A program made the translations under genes and the position numbers. The notes beneath the pieces are model-generated. The model was not told where the DNA came from. It saw only the letters and a program-made list of their open reading frames with translations, and did not search any database. From positions 1 through 14,656 of the forward strand of contig JAGKWN010000101.1 of NCBI GenBank assembly GCA_021151805.1: a stretch of 14,656 nucleotides of DNA. The letters are read 5' to 3'. The stretch comes from Cytophagaceae bacterium. GTDB lineage: Bacteria; Bacteroidota; Bacteroidia; Cytophagales; Cytophagaceae. Positions 1 through 7,437 of this stretch are shown here, in pieces. The number at the start of each line of letters is the position of its first letter. Positions within the stretch are counted from its first letter, which is position 1.

Positions 1-79
1 TCAAAATTCAATTTATAGCAAAGAATTTGAACCTTATCTTCTAAATGTTGAAGTTTGTTCTTTCAAGAAAATATCATCC

Positions 80-1105
80 ATGAAACCAGAATTTGAAGTC
101 GGGAAAGACTTAAAAAAATACAATACTTTTTCAATATCTGCACATGCAAATTCCTTTGCGATTTTCAAGTCTGAAAAGGAATTAATTTCCCTTTTGGAGG
201 AAGTTGAAAAGTCCGGATCATCGATGTTGATTTTAGGTGGTGGGAGCAATTTATTATTCACAAAAGATTACGAGGGAATTATACTAAAAAATGAAATCAA
301 AGGTATACAGGTCTTATCTGAAGACGATGCTACAGTACTTGTAAAATGTGGTGCTGGCGAGACCTGGCATGAATTTGTTCTATACTGTGTAAACAAAGGC
401 TGGGCAGGAGTTGAAAATCTATCTCTTATTCCTGGTACGGTGGGCGCCTCTCCTATTCAGAATATTGGTGCATATGGAGCAGAAGTCAAAGACACCATCG
501 AATCTGTAGAATGTATTCAAATAGAAAATAAAAGTAAAAAACGCTTCTTGGCTGCAGAGTGTGCTTTCGGTTATCGTGAAAGCATCTTTAAAAAGGAAGC
601 CAAAGGTAAGTATGTTATTACTCAGGTTGTGTTCAGACTAAAAAAACAAGCTACTGTGAATACCTCTTACGGTGCCATTCAACAAGTGCTTGATGAAAAA
701 AAGATTGCCTCTCCTACTATACGCGACGTGAGTACTGCGGTGATTGAAATCCGTAAAAGTAAGCTTCCGAATCCTGCCCAATTAGGCAATGCCGGCAGCT
801 TCTTTAAAAACCCTGAAATTCCTCAGCAGCAGTTCGACAAATTAAAACAGCAATTCCCTGATATCGTTTCTTACCCGGGCCTACATCCCGGAATGATCAA
901 AGTGCCTGCCGGCTGGCTGATTGAACGCAGTGGCTGGAAAGGCAAAACTGTAGGCAAGGTAGGAGTACATCGACTACAAGCGCTCGTATTGGTCAATTAT
1001 GGCGGTGCAAGCGGACAAGAGGTTGTTGATCTATCATTGGAAGTCCGCAAAACAGTGAAAGAAATGTTCGGAATTGATCTTGAACCCGAAGTAAACATCC
1101 TCTAA
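80..1105 (+). CDS. murB: UDP-N-acetylenolpyruvoylglucosamine reductase (MurB)
   Basis: MurB is the FAD-dependent, NADPH-using cytoplasmic reductase that makes UDP-N-acetylmuramate, the second committed step of peptidoglycan precursor synthesis. The 341-residue product has the family motifs in order: the flavin-binding GGGSN at 53-57, PGTVGASPIQNIGAYG at 118-133, YRES at 165-168 (R166 matches the substrate-binding Arg), NAGSFFKNP at 237-245 (S240 matches the catalytic Ser proton donor), and a C-terminal LEPEVNIL whose E337 matches the catalytic Glu. Length and the YRES segment fit the E. coli-like type I enzyme. The ATG at 80 puts the first conserved block (KKYNTF) near residue 12, as in homologues. 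The same frame stays open to position 2 without another ATG. A strong hairpin terminator follows the stop codon directly. Identification is firm. Confidence 0.97.
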   Translation: MKPEFEVGKDLKKYNTFSISAHANSFAIFKSEKELISLLEEVEKSGSSMLILGGGSNLLFTKDYEGIILKNEIKGIQVLSEDDATVLVKCGAGETWHEFVLYCVNKGWAGVENLSLIPGTVGASPIQNIGAYGAEVKDTIESVECIQIENKSKKRFLAAECAFGYRESIFKKEAKGKYVITQVVFRLKKQATVNTSYGAIQQVLDEKKIASPTIRDVSTAVIEIRKSKLPNPAQLGNAGSFFKNPEIPQQQFDKLKQQFPDIVSYPGLHPGMIKVPAGWLIERSGWKGKTVGKVGVHRLQALVLVNYGGASGQEVVDLSLEVRKTVKEMFGIDLEPEVNIL

Positions 1106-1152
1106 AAAGAAAAGAGCACTTAACCAGTGTTGTTAAGAGCTCTTTTCTTTTT
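1104..1152. terminator. Bidirectional hairpin terminator between murB and the dCMP deaminase gene
   Basis: The inverted repeat has a left arm at 1104-1124 and a right arm at 1132-1152, with a 7-nt loop (cagtgtt). The inner stem cttaac/gttaag and the outer 15-bp A/G-rich stem are separated by one A-A mismatch (1118/1138). The outer arms are an A-tract and a T-tract, so both strands give a hairpin ending in a U-run. It starts inside the murB stop codon and lies 21 bp from the end of the opposing gene, so it can serve both convergent genes. Confidence 0.85.
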
Positions 1153-1173
1153 AAGTCAAACGTATTTACCTAC

Positions 1174-1659
1174 TCAATTCATGTTTTGCAGGATAGATAA
1201 ATCACCTTTATATTTTTCAACTTCGACTCCGAATTTTTCTAAAAAAGCATTGCCTTCATCAACCGGTAAGCCTTTATATTCAGCATAAGAATGCAGATAA
1301 ATAACTTTTCTTACGCCTGAAGCAAACAGCAGCCGGGCACAAGAAATACAAGGTGAAAGCGTAACATAAATGGTTGCTCCTTTTACTTCAGTTCCATTTT
1401 TTACTGCATATAAAATTGCATTTTCTTCCGCATGCAATGCCAACGAACAACTTCCCTTAGAATCTCTCGGGCAGCCTTCTTCCGGCCATTCTTCGTCGCA
1501 ATTATGGGTTTTCTCCGGAGGACCATTATAACCAATTGAGATGATACGGGTATCTTTTGTCAGAACAGCACCTACATGTCGTTTAATGCAATGTGATTTT
1601 TTTGCCAGATTCACTGCAAGCTCCATGTATATATCATCAAAATGCGGTTTCTTGTTCAT
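1174..1659 (-). CDS. Deoxycytidylate (dCMP) deaminase family protein
   Basis: This 161-residue zinc-dependent deaminase most likely converts dCMP to dUMP, feeding dTMP synthesis in the cytoplasm. The zinc and catalytic motifs are clear: HAE at 76-78 (H76 zinc ligand, E78 proton shuttle) and SPCISC at 102-107 (zinc ligands C104 and C107). An insertion before HAE carries C54, C63 and C71, typical of dCMP deaminase/ComEB-like proteins, which often bind a second structural zinc; free cytidine deaminases lack it. The N-terminal MELAVNLAKKSHC and the GYNGPP segment (43-48) also fit. It converges on murB and diverges from the ABC-F gene, with its own good promoter. The substrate is inferred from the family; a related deoxynucleotide deaminase cannot be excluded. 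Confidence 0.92.
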   Translation of the reverse strand: MNKKPHFDDIYMELAVNLAKKSHCIKRHVGAVLTKDTRIISIGYNGPPEKTHNCDEEWPEEGCPRDSKGSCSLALHAEENAILYAVKNGTEVKGATIYVTLSPCISCARLLFASGVRKVIYLHSYAEYKGLPVDEGNAFLEKFGVEVEKYKGDLSILQNMN

Positions 1660-1687
1660 CAGGTTCTCTATGGAATAATTATGAAAT

Positions 1688-1720
1688 CAAAGATACTATT
1701 TAGTACTGAATTCATACAAA
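1688..1720 (-). promoter_or_regulatory. Bacteroidota-type promoter for the dCMP deaminase gene
   Basis: Read on the - strand, TTTG (1720-1717) is followed by 21 nt and then TATCTTTG (1695-1688). This matches the Bacteroidota primary sigma consensus, TTTG, about 19-21 nt, TAnnTTTG. It predicts a transcription start near 1683 and a leader of roughly 25 nt before the ATG at 1659. It is the best-matched promoter in the window. Confidence 0.65.
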
Positions 1721-1747
1721 CAAATATTTTTACTGCTTATTTTTCGG

Positions 1748-1755
1748 TAATTTTG
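1748..1755 (+). promoter_or_regulatory. Possible -7 box (TAATTTTG) before the ABC-F gene
   Basis: TAATTTTG fits the TAnnTTTG element exactly but ends only 4 nt before the ATG at 1760, so transcription would start at or near the start codon (a leaderless or nearly leaderless mRNA). I see no good TTTG at the -33 position; the region there is an A/T-rich run. This is a weak call. Confidence 0.3.
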
Positions 1756-1759
1756 CAGC

Positions 1760-3661
1760 ATGTTAACATTAAATAATATCTCTTACTTCATTGGCGGTCG
1801 TGCTTTGTACCGCAACGTTACGCTTCAGATTAAGCCTAAGGATAAAATCGGTTTGATTGGTGCTAATGGCACAGGAAAATCAACGTTACTAAAAGTAATC
1901 ACCGGTGAATATTCCGTTGATGAAGGAAATATTCAGAAAAGTAAAGATTGTTCCATTGGCTTTTTAAATCAGGATCTCCTATCCTTTCAAAGTGATGAAA
2001 GTATTCTGGTTGTAGCGATGGAAGCCTTTGAAGAAGCTACAAAAATTCAGATTCAGATGGATCAGCTGATCCATAAAATGGAAACTGAATACACCGATGA
2101 ACTCATTGAAAAGTTGAGCGCCTTGCAGGAAAGATTCCAGGCGCTTGAGGGGTATACGATACAATCCAAAGCAGAAAAAATATTAGAAGGTTTAGGATTC
2201 TCAACAAATGATTTGCACAAACCTTTAAAGAATTTTTCAGGAGGCTGGAGAATGCGTGTTATGCTGGCAAAGATGCTATTAGCTAAGCCTGCTTTACTCA
2301 TGCTTGATGAACCAACCAACCACTTGGATTTACCTTCTATTCAATGGTTGGAAAATTATTTACGCGATTATGAAGGTGCCGTTATCGTAGTTTCGCACGA
2401 CCGCGAGTTCATTGATAATTGTGTTAAAACAATTGTTGAAGTATCGCAGCAAACATTAAACATATACGCTGGTAATTATAGTTTCTATTTAGAAGAAAAA
2501 GAACTTCGTTCTGAAATTCAAAAAGCTTCATTTGAAAACCAACAGGCAAAAATAAAACAGACCGAACGATTCATTGAACGATTCAAAGCAAAAGCAAGTA
2601 AGTCTACACAAGTGCAGTCGCGCGTGAAAGCACTCGACAGAATGGACCTGATAGAAGATGTTGTTGAAGATAACCAGGCGGTAAACTTCCGCTTTACATT
2701 CAAGACACAGCCAGGAAGGGTTATCAATGAATTAAAAAACATTTCTAAAAGCTACGGAGACTTACACATCTTAAAAAATACAGATGCAAAGATTGAGCGC
2801 GGTGATAAGATTGCTTTGATCGGTGCAAATGGAAAAGGTAAATCAACTATACTCCGCATCTTGACTGGCGGAGAGCAGATTGAAGGTGAAGTAAACCTTG
2901 GGCATAATGTGATTTCATCCTTCTATGCGCAACACCAGTTGGAATCATTGAACATCAACAATGAAATTCTTGAAGAATTAAAACAGCATGGCTCAAACAG
3001 AAGTGAAACCGAGTTACGAAATGTTTTGGGTTGCTTTCTGTTTTCCAGCGATGACGTATTCAAAAAAATCAAAGTACTATCGGGCGGTGAAAAGTCTCGC
3101 GTAGCATTAGCAAAAACATTGATCTCTGACGCAAACTATCTATTGCTGGATGAACCTACCAACCACCTGGATATGGTTTCTGTAAACATCCTGATCCAGG
3201 CGTTGCAGCAATATGAAGGTACGCTTATCGTTATCAGTCACGACAGACACTTTGTATCTAAAGTAGCTAATAAGATCTGGTATATTGAAGATCATAAGAT
3301 TAAAGATTACCCGGGAACATATGACGAATACAAATACTGGATAGAAAATATCAAATCTGAAAATACAGCTGCAGTAGTAAAAGAGAAAAAGGAAGTGCCG
3401 GCTGAAAAGAAAAAACCGTCTCCTACCCCTACTACCAATCAGGAAACAAAAAAGATACAGCAATTGATCGCCAAGCTTGAAGAGCAGATCATGGCACTTG
3501 AACAAAAGAAAGCCCTTGCAGAAGAAGAATTAGCAAAACCTGAAGTATATAGTAATCCGGATAAGCTGGCAAAAGCTAGCATGGAATTTGATAAAGTAGA
3601 CAAAGAGCTCTCCCGGGTTCAGAATGAATGGGAAGTTTCAATAGAAAAGTTAGAACAATAA
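1760..3661 (+). CDS. ABC-F family ATPase (ribosome-associated, duplicated ATP-binding cassette)
   Basis: The 633-residue protein has two ABC ATPase domains and no membrane segment, the ABC-F layout of proteins that bind the ribosomal E site and modulate translation. Domain 1 has Walker A GANGTGKST (34-42), signature SGGW (160-163) and Walker B/DEPTNHLD (183-190). Domain 2 has GANGKGKST (355-363), SGGE (441-444) and DEPTNHLD (464-471). A charged interdomain linker (about 240-320) fits the ABC-F P-site tRNA-interaction motif. A Lys/Pro/Thr-rich hinge (about 535-560) leads to a C-terminal coiled coil (about 565-633), as in Uup/YheS-like members; I cannot assign the subfamily. The next gene starts 6 bp after the stop, so the two are probably cotranscribed. 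An antibiotic-resistance role is possible for the family but nothing here supports one. Confidence 0.94.
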   Translation: MLTLNNISYFIGGRALYRNVTLQIKPKDKIGLIGANGTGKSTLLKVITGEYSVDEGNIQKSKDCSIGFLNQDLLSFQSDESILVVAMEAFEEATKIQIQMDQLIHKMETEYTDELIEKLSALQERFQALEGYTIQSKAEKILEGLGFSTNDLHKPLKNFSGGWRMRVMLAKMLLAKPALLMLDEPTNHLDLPSIQWLENYLRDYEGAVIVVSHDREFIDNCVKTIVEVSQQTLNIYAGNYSFYLEEKELRSEIQKASFENQQAKIKQTERFIERFKAKASKSTQVQSRVKALDRMDLIEDVVEDNQAVNFRFTFKTQPGRVINELKNISKSYGDLHILKNTDAKIERGDKIALIGANGKGKSTILRILTGGEQIEGEVNLGHNVISSFYAQHQLESLNINNEILEELKQHGSNRSETELRNVLGCFLFSSDDVFKKIKVLSGGEKSRVALAKTLISDANYLLLDEPTNHLDMVSVNILIQALQQYEGTLIVISHDRHFVSKVANKIWYIEDHKIKDYPGTYDEYKYWIENIKSENTAAVVKEKKEVPAEKKKPSPTPTTNQETKKIQQLIAKLEEQIMALEQKKALAEEELAKPEVYSNPDKLAKASMEFDKVDKELSRVQNEWEVSIEKLEQ

Positions 3662-3667
3662 TACTGA

Positions 3668-4933
3668 ATGAAAATGCTTAGATTTTTATTATCCGTTGTA
3701 TGCATCGCTATTTACTCTTACCAGGTATCTGCAGAAGATGTTATACCGGAAGATAGAATTTACTCGGATAAAATTAAGTCTGTGTTATTTTATGCAGAAC
3801 CGGAAGGATCGAGAGGCGTACCCATCACTCCTTTCGATCAGAATACACGGTTGATTCTGGAGTTTGACGAATTGAATACAGAGCAGCAATTCTTTTATTA
3901 TAAGATTTATCATTACAACGCAGACTGGACTCCGTCTTACTTAGCCGCAAGCCAATACCTGTACGATTTTAATGAGTATCGCGCACCTGATGGTGAAATG
4001 TCTTTTAAAACAAGAGTTTCCTATTTTCATTATACTATACCAATGCCTAAAGTAAAAGTCAGTGGTAATTTTTTAATTAAAGTATACAGAAATTATAATG
4101 AAGATGATGTTGTAATCACTCGACAGTTTGTTGTTTATGAAAATATAGCGCCAATAGGAGCTATAATATCACGTTCTAACAATCCGGCAGATGCTTTCAA
4201 AAAACAACAGGTGAATTTCGAAATCAATTACGCTCAGGTAAATCTTGCCAATCCTTATAACGACGTTAAGGTAAGGCTCCGTCAAAATTTCAAAGATTAT
4301 AATGCCATTACCAATTTAAAACCTGTGTTTGTAAGGGATTATGAAAAGATCCTGGACTATCAGTTTTACAACAATGAAAATGCCTTTAACGGCGGTAATG
4401 AATTCCGCTATTTTGATTTAAGAAGTGTTCTATTCAGTGGTATCTATGTAGGACGGATTCAACGGACCAATGAAATGTGTGACGCCTGGATTCTGCCTGA
4501 AAAGACACGGAATAATGTGGCATATGCATTTTATGATGATATAAATGGAGCCTTTTATCCTCAATTGTATGAAAACCTCAATAAGACAACCGATCCGGAT
4601 TATGTCATGGTACATTTTCAACTCTCAAGCCCTACACAGGCACCGGGAGATGTTTATTTAACAGGAAGATTCTCGAACTGGAAAACATTACCCGAATACC
4701 AACTTACCTATAATGCTGAAGAAAAATATTACAGCGGTGCTTTTCTATTAAAGCAGGGGTATTACAACTATGCCTATAGTGTTGTAACGGCTGGAATCAG
4801 GGATGATATTTATTTTGAGGGGAATTCCTCTTTAACTGAAAATGCCTACGACATAATCGTATACGCCCGTGCTCAGGGAGAAATGTACGATCGTGCCATA
4901 GGCTATTATGTTAAGCGCTTCTATGGTCGCTAA
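3668..4933 (+). CDS. Type IX secretion system plug-domain protein (DUF5103 family)
   Basis: This 421-residue exported protein begins with a signal peptide (about residues 1-22, ending VSA before Glu). The mature part is aromatic- and Asn-rich and predicted all-beta, matching DUF5103, a Bacteroidota-only family named for the plug protein that closes the SprA translocon of the type IX secretion system. Recognition rests on the N-terminal block (YSDKIKSVLFY, then FYYKIYHYNADW near 77-88) and the family's overall layout. Near the C-terminus, GDVYLTGRFSNWK resembles an E-set/CBM48-like beta-sandwich. ATG 3668 is used; ATG 3674 would also keep the signal peptide. It follows the ABC-F stop by 6 bp, so expression is probably coupled to that gene. 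The stop codon sits in the loop of a hairpin. The family call is good; the exact plug role is inferred. Confidence 0.82.
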   Translation: MKMLRFLLSVVCIAIYSYQVSAEDVIPEDRIYSDKIKSVLFYAEPEGSRGVPITPFDQNTRLILEFDELNTEQQFFYYKIYHYNADWTPSYLAASQYLYDFNEYRAPDGEMSFKTRVSYFHYTIPMPKVKVSGNFLIKVYRNYNEDDVVITRQFVVYENIAPIGAIISRSNNPADAFKKQQVNFEINYAQVNLANPYNDVKVRLRQNFKDYNAITNLKPVFVRDYEKILDYQFYNNENAFNGGNEFRYFDLRSVLFSGIYVGRIQRTNEMCDAWILPEKTRNNVAYAFYDDINGAFYPQLYENLNKTTDPDYVMVHFQLSSPTQAPGDVYLTGRFSNWKTLPEYQLTYNAEEKYYSGAFLLKQGYYNYAYSVVTAGIRDDIYFEGNSSLTENAYDIIVYARAQGEMYDRAIGYYVKRFYGR

Positions 4934-4944
4934 ACCATAGAAGC
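4917..4944 (+). terminator. Hairpin at the end of the plug-domain gene, overlapping its stop codon
   Basis: A perfect 11-bp stem (GCTTCTATGGT at 4917-4927 with ACCATAGAAGC at 4934-4944) has a 6-nt loop that contains the TAA stop. A T-rich run follows about 10 nt later (4953-4962), further away than in a textbook intrinsic terminator. It fills the 16-bp gap between the convergent plug-domain and Cas6-like genes, so it may end transcription from one or both sides. Confidence 0.5.
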
Positions 4945-4949
4945 CTGTA

Positions 4950-5753
4950 TTATTCTTTTTTCTTGATTGGGTACGGAACGATTCTCAGGTTCGGATCTGT
5001 ATTTGCGATATCAAGCATACCAAATCCTTTTTCTCCAAATACTCCAAAACCACATGTAAACACAAACTCCTGTACTTTAGGATGCGCATAGAAAGTAAAA
5101 GGGAATGTATAACCTCTTACCTCATATTTTTCATCATCAATAAATACCGGGAAGATACGTGCAAACTTTTTCTCTTCACCTTTGATCTTTGTTAAATACT
5201 CCTTGTCGGGTACTAACTGAAATTGGAAATACTGTGCAATTTCATCCGGAGTAGAGCCTGCACGCTCCATTCTATTCAATGTGTTTTCATACAATGCATC
5301 AGAAAATACATCAAAAGAAGGATTTATAAATCTCTTCGCATCAACCGGATTATCCTGAGGTGTAATGATAGCCAGAGGTGACAAACAAATATATTTCATT
5401 TCGTTTGTAAAGTCAGCTAACTGCTCCTGATCAACATTGATCGGATTCAATATCAGTTTACCAAGATGTACTTCAGTTTCATTGAATAATTGATTCACCA
5501 ACGATTCAACCAATGCCGGATCATTAGAAGAGAAAATCAATGTTACTTTACTTGAATAGAAGTGTAAACCTTCTTTTCCTACTCTTGTCTGCCCTTTCAG
5601 AGCAGAGAAATTGTAAAATACTCTTGATGGTTCTTTAATCGACTTCAGGTATTTATCGATATATGGAGTCAAGAACTCAGAGATTAAATACTGATGGTGA
5701 AAAGGAACATACGATCCCTTATTTACCAGCCCAAATATTAAACGAACTCTCAT
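4950..5753 (-). CDS. Solitary Cas6-family (RAMP-fold) protein
   Basis: The 267-residue product has the order of blocks seen in Cas6 crRNA endoribonucleases: an N-terminal strand MRVRLIF, the helix-start YLISEFLTPYI, an F-x-FS element (F46-S50, FYNFS), a strand pair with FYSSKVTLIFSS (65-76), LSPLAI (124-129), and the C-terminal glycine-rich loop CGFGVFGEKGFGML (234-247) typical of RAMP proteins. Classical Cas6 has a catalytic His in an LHD-type segment just before F-x-FS; here that segment is short and has no His, and only H19 and H20 lie in the N-terminal region. It may be inactive as a nuclease or use a different active site. No CRISPR array or other cas gene is in the window. It lies 46 bp downstream of ychF on the same strand with no promoter match between, so cotranscription is plausible. 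The fold call is by motif pattern only; RNA binding is inferred. Confidence 0.7.
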   Translation of the reverse strand: MRVRLIFGLVNKGSYVPFHHQYLISEFLTPYIDKYLKSIKEPSRVFYNFSALKGQTRVGKEGLHFYSSKVTLIFSSNDPALVESLVNQLFNETEVHLGKLILNPINVDQEQLADFTNEMKYICLSPLAIITPQDNPVDAKRFINPSFDVFSDALYENTLNRMERAGSTPDEIAQYFQFQLVPDKEYLTKIKGEEKKFARIFPVFIDDEKYEVRGYTFPFTFYAHPKVQEFVFTCGFGVFGEKGFGMLDIANTDPNLRIVPYPIKKKE

Positions 5754-5799
5754 ACGGTGATTAAATTAAAAATATTTAACAATCATTACTTGTAACTAC

Positions 5800-6897
5800 T
5801 TACACGTTGAATCTGAAATGCATAATGTCGCCATCCTGAACAAGATATTCTTTGCCCTCAATAGATATCTTTCCGGCTTCTTTACACCCTAATTCAGACT
5901 TATACGTTTCGTAGTCTTTTAACTTTATTACTTCTGCTTTAATAAATCCTTTTTCAAAATCATTGTGTATCACACTGGCTGCTTTGGGTGCTTTCCATCC
6001 TTTGGTGATAGTCCAGGCTCTCACTTCTTTAACTCCTGCTGTAAAGTACGTGATGAGATCAAGCAAGCTATATGATGCACGGATCAAACGATTCAGTCCT
6101 GAATCAGTTAAACCATATTCCTGAAGAAATAGTGCCTTTTCTTCTGGATCTGTTAATTCTTGAATCTGAGCTTCGATTGCGGCGCAAACAACCACAACCT
6201 GGGCATTTTCTTTTTCAACTTCTTTTCTAAGAATTTCAACGAACTCATTTCCGTCTGGTAATGATTTTTCGTCTACATTCGCCGCATAAATTACCGGCTT
6301 AATAGTGAGAAGATGTAAATCGTCTAAAACTACTTTATCTTCCTGTGGTAAATCTAAAGAACGAGCATTTTTGCCTTCCAATAAATGGTTGCGGTATAAA
6401 GTTAGGGTTGCCAAATCTTTTTTAGCTTTAGCATCACCTGTTTTAGCAGCACGCTCTACTTTTGAGAGTTTCTTTTCAACAGAATCTAAGTCCTTAAGTT
6501 GTAATTCTGTTTCAATAATCTCTTTATCTGAAATAGGATCAACTTTCCCATTTACGTGAATAATATTATCATCGTGAAAACAACGGATTACATGTACTAT
6601 GGCATCCACCTCACGAATATTTGCCAAGAACTGATTTCCAAGGCCTTCACCTTTACTTGCTCCTTTTACCAACCCTGCAATATCCACAAACTCAATAATA
6701 GCCGGAAGAACTCTTTCTGGCTTAACTAACGATTCTAATACAGCTAATCTGGAATCCGGTACAGTAACAACCCCCACATTTGGCTCAATTGTGCAGAAAG
6801 GATAATTTGCTGCTTCTGCCTTGGCATTTGAAAGTGCATTGAAAAGAGTTGATTTACCGACATTTGGAAGACCAACTATACCACATTGTAAACTCAT
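5800..6897 (-). CDS. ychF: Redox-regulated ribosome-binding ATPase YchF (Obg/OLA1 family)
   Basis: YchF is a universally conserved cytoplasmic P-loop ATPase of the Obg family that binds the ribosome and takes part in translation and stress responses. The 365-residue length is the usual size. G1/P-loop GLPNVGKS is at 9-16, and G3 DIAGLVKGASKGEG begins at D72. The G4 position holds NVDE (207-210) instead of NKxD, the change that gives YchF/OLA1 its preference for ATP over GTP. A charged helical coiled-coil insertion spans about 128-165. The C-terminal TGS domain ends in GDIMHFRFNV. ATG 6897 gives the standard N-terminus. It lies between the DUF3276 gene (118 bp upstream) and the Cas6-like gene (46 bp downstream). 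Identification is firm. Confidence 0.97.
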   Translation of the reverse strand: MSLQCGIVGLPNVGKSTLFNALSNAKAEAANYPFCTIEPNVGVVTVPDSRLAVLESLVKPERVLPAIIEFVDIAGLVKGASKGEGLGNQFLANIREVDAIVHVIRCFHDDNIIHVNGKVDPISDKEIIETELQLKDLDSVEKKLSKVERAAKTGDAKAKKDLATLTLYRNHLLEGKNARSLDLPQEDKVVLDDLHLLTIKPVIYAANVDEKSLPDGNEFVEILRKEVEKENAQVVVVCAAIEAQIQELTDPEEKALFLQEYGLTDSGLNRLIRASYSLLDLITYFTAGVKEVRAWTITKGWKAPKAASVIHNDFEKGFIKAEVIKLKDYETYKSELGCKEAGKISIEGKEYLVQDGDIMHFRFNV

Positions 6898-6926
6898 TTT
6901 GTAAAAAATTTAATTTAACGAATACA

Positions 6927-6934
6927 CAAAAGTA
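6927..6934 (-). promoter_or_regulatory. Probable -7 box of the ychF promoter
   Basis: The - strand reads TACTTTTG, an exact TAnnTTTG match, about 30 bp before the ychF ATG, giving a leader of about 25 nt. No well-spaced TTTG is present upstream: the nearest candidates leave gaps of 12 or 32 nt. The nearby A6T7 tract (6948-6960) could help through DNA curvature, but this is speculation. Confidence 0.4.
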
Positions 6935-7015
6935 GTCAATATTCGCCAAAAAATTTTTTTAATGTACAAAAAATAGAATATTTAGATGTTAGAACATTTT
7001 TTTATATGTAAGAAA

Positions 7016-7360
7016 TTAATCCCATTTCAAATCTGTATCTAACGAACCAGTACTCTCTTCTTCTTCATCTTCTGCTCTATCAAATTCGTCAAAATTTACA
7101 TCAGGCATCAACTCTGTTTTAACATAATCCACCGACTGCTTTAATGCTTCTATAAACTTGCTGAAATCTTCCTTATACAGAAATATCTTATGTTTTTCGT
7201 AATAATAGCCATCATCTTTGAACCGTTTTTTACTCTCGGTAATTGTCAAATAGTAATCATTGGAACGGGTTGATTTAATATCAAAAAAATAGGTTCTTTT
7301 GCCCGCCTTGACACGCTGAGAATAAATCTCCACATTATCCTTGTCTTTTTTCTCTTCCAC
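7016..7360 (-). CDS. PUR-alpha-like DNA/RNA-binding protein (DUF3276)
   Basis: The 114-residue protein matches the Bacteroidota/spirochaete DUF3276 family, whose fold resembles the eukaryotic PUR domain. The core, about residues 10-80, alternates basic and aromatic beta strands with a final helix: VKAGKRTYFFDIKST, then DYYLTITESKKRF, then HKIFLYKEDFSKFIEALKQS. The C-terminal tail (about 88-114) is strongly acidic (EDEEEE) and probably disordered. Family knowledge suggests single-stranded nucleic-acid binding and possibly a regulatory role; the target cannot be read from the sequence. It diverges from the RlpA-like gene over 77 bp. It is separated from ychF by 118 bp that include a -7 box, so ychF may also have its own transcript. 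Confidence 0.88.
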   Translation of the reverse strand: MEEKKDKDNVEIYSQRVKAGKRTYFFDIKSTRSNDYYLTITESKKRFKDDGYYYEKHKIFLYKEDFSKFIEALKQSVDYVKTELMPDVNFDEFDRAEDEEEESTGSLDTDLKWD

Positions 7361-7371
7361 AATTCAAAAGT

Positions 7372-7379
7372 TAAATTTG
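7372..7379 (+). promoter_or_regulatory. Probable -7 box for the rlpA-DUF58 operon
   Basis: TAAATTTG is an exact TAnnTTTG match in the 77-bp divergent gap, about 60 bp before the RlpA-like start, leaving a leader of about 50 nt. The -33 partner is poor: the nearest TTG (7341-7343) leaves a gap of 28 nt and lies inside the opposing gene. Confidence 0.4.
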
Positions 7380-7437
7380 CTATGTAAGTAAAACTAATTT
7401 ATTTTCTTTAAATTACAAACTAAAATTACCATTAACA

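Noticed and set aside
1..79. Tail of an upstream gene, or an N-terminal extension of murB
   Set aside because: The three + frames end at 18 (frame 1), at 44 (frame 3) or stay open into murB, but about 5-14 residues are too few to support any protein. The open frame has no ATG and murB already has a normal N-terminus at 80.
3140..3505. 121-codon - strand open frame inside the ABC-F gene
   Set aside because: It lies fully antisense to the conserved second ATPase domain and C-terminal hinge and shows only low-complexity Phe/Leu/Arg content.
6948..6960. A6T7 palindrome as a regulatory operator
   Set aside because: Such runs are common in AT-rich intergenic DNA; no second copy or other operator feature is visible.
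6986..7003. Small hairpin ATGTT-ag-AACAT followed by a T-run, as a + strand terminator
   Set aside because: The stem has only 5 A/T-rich base pairs and no + strand gene ends upstream; it is likely chance in AT-rich DNA.
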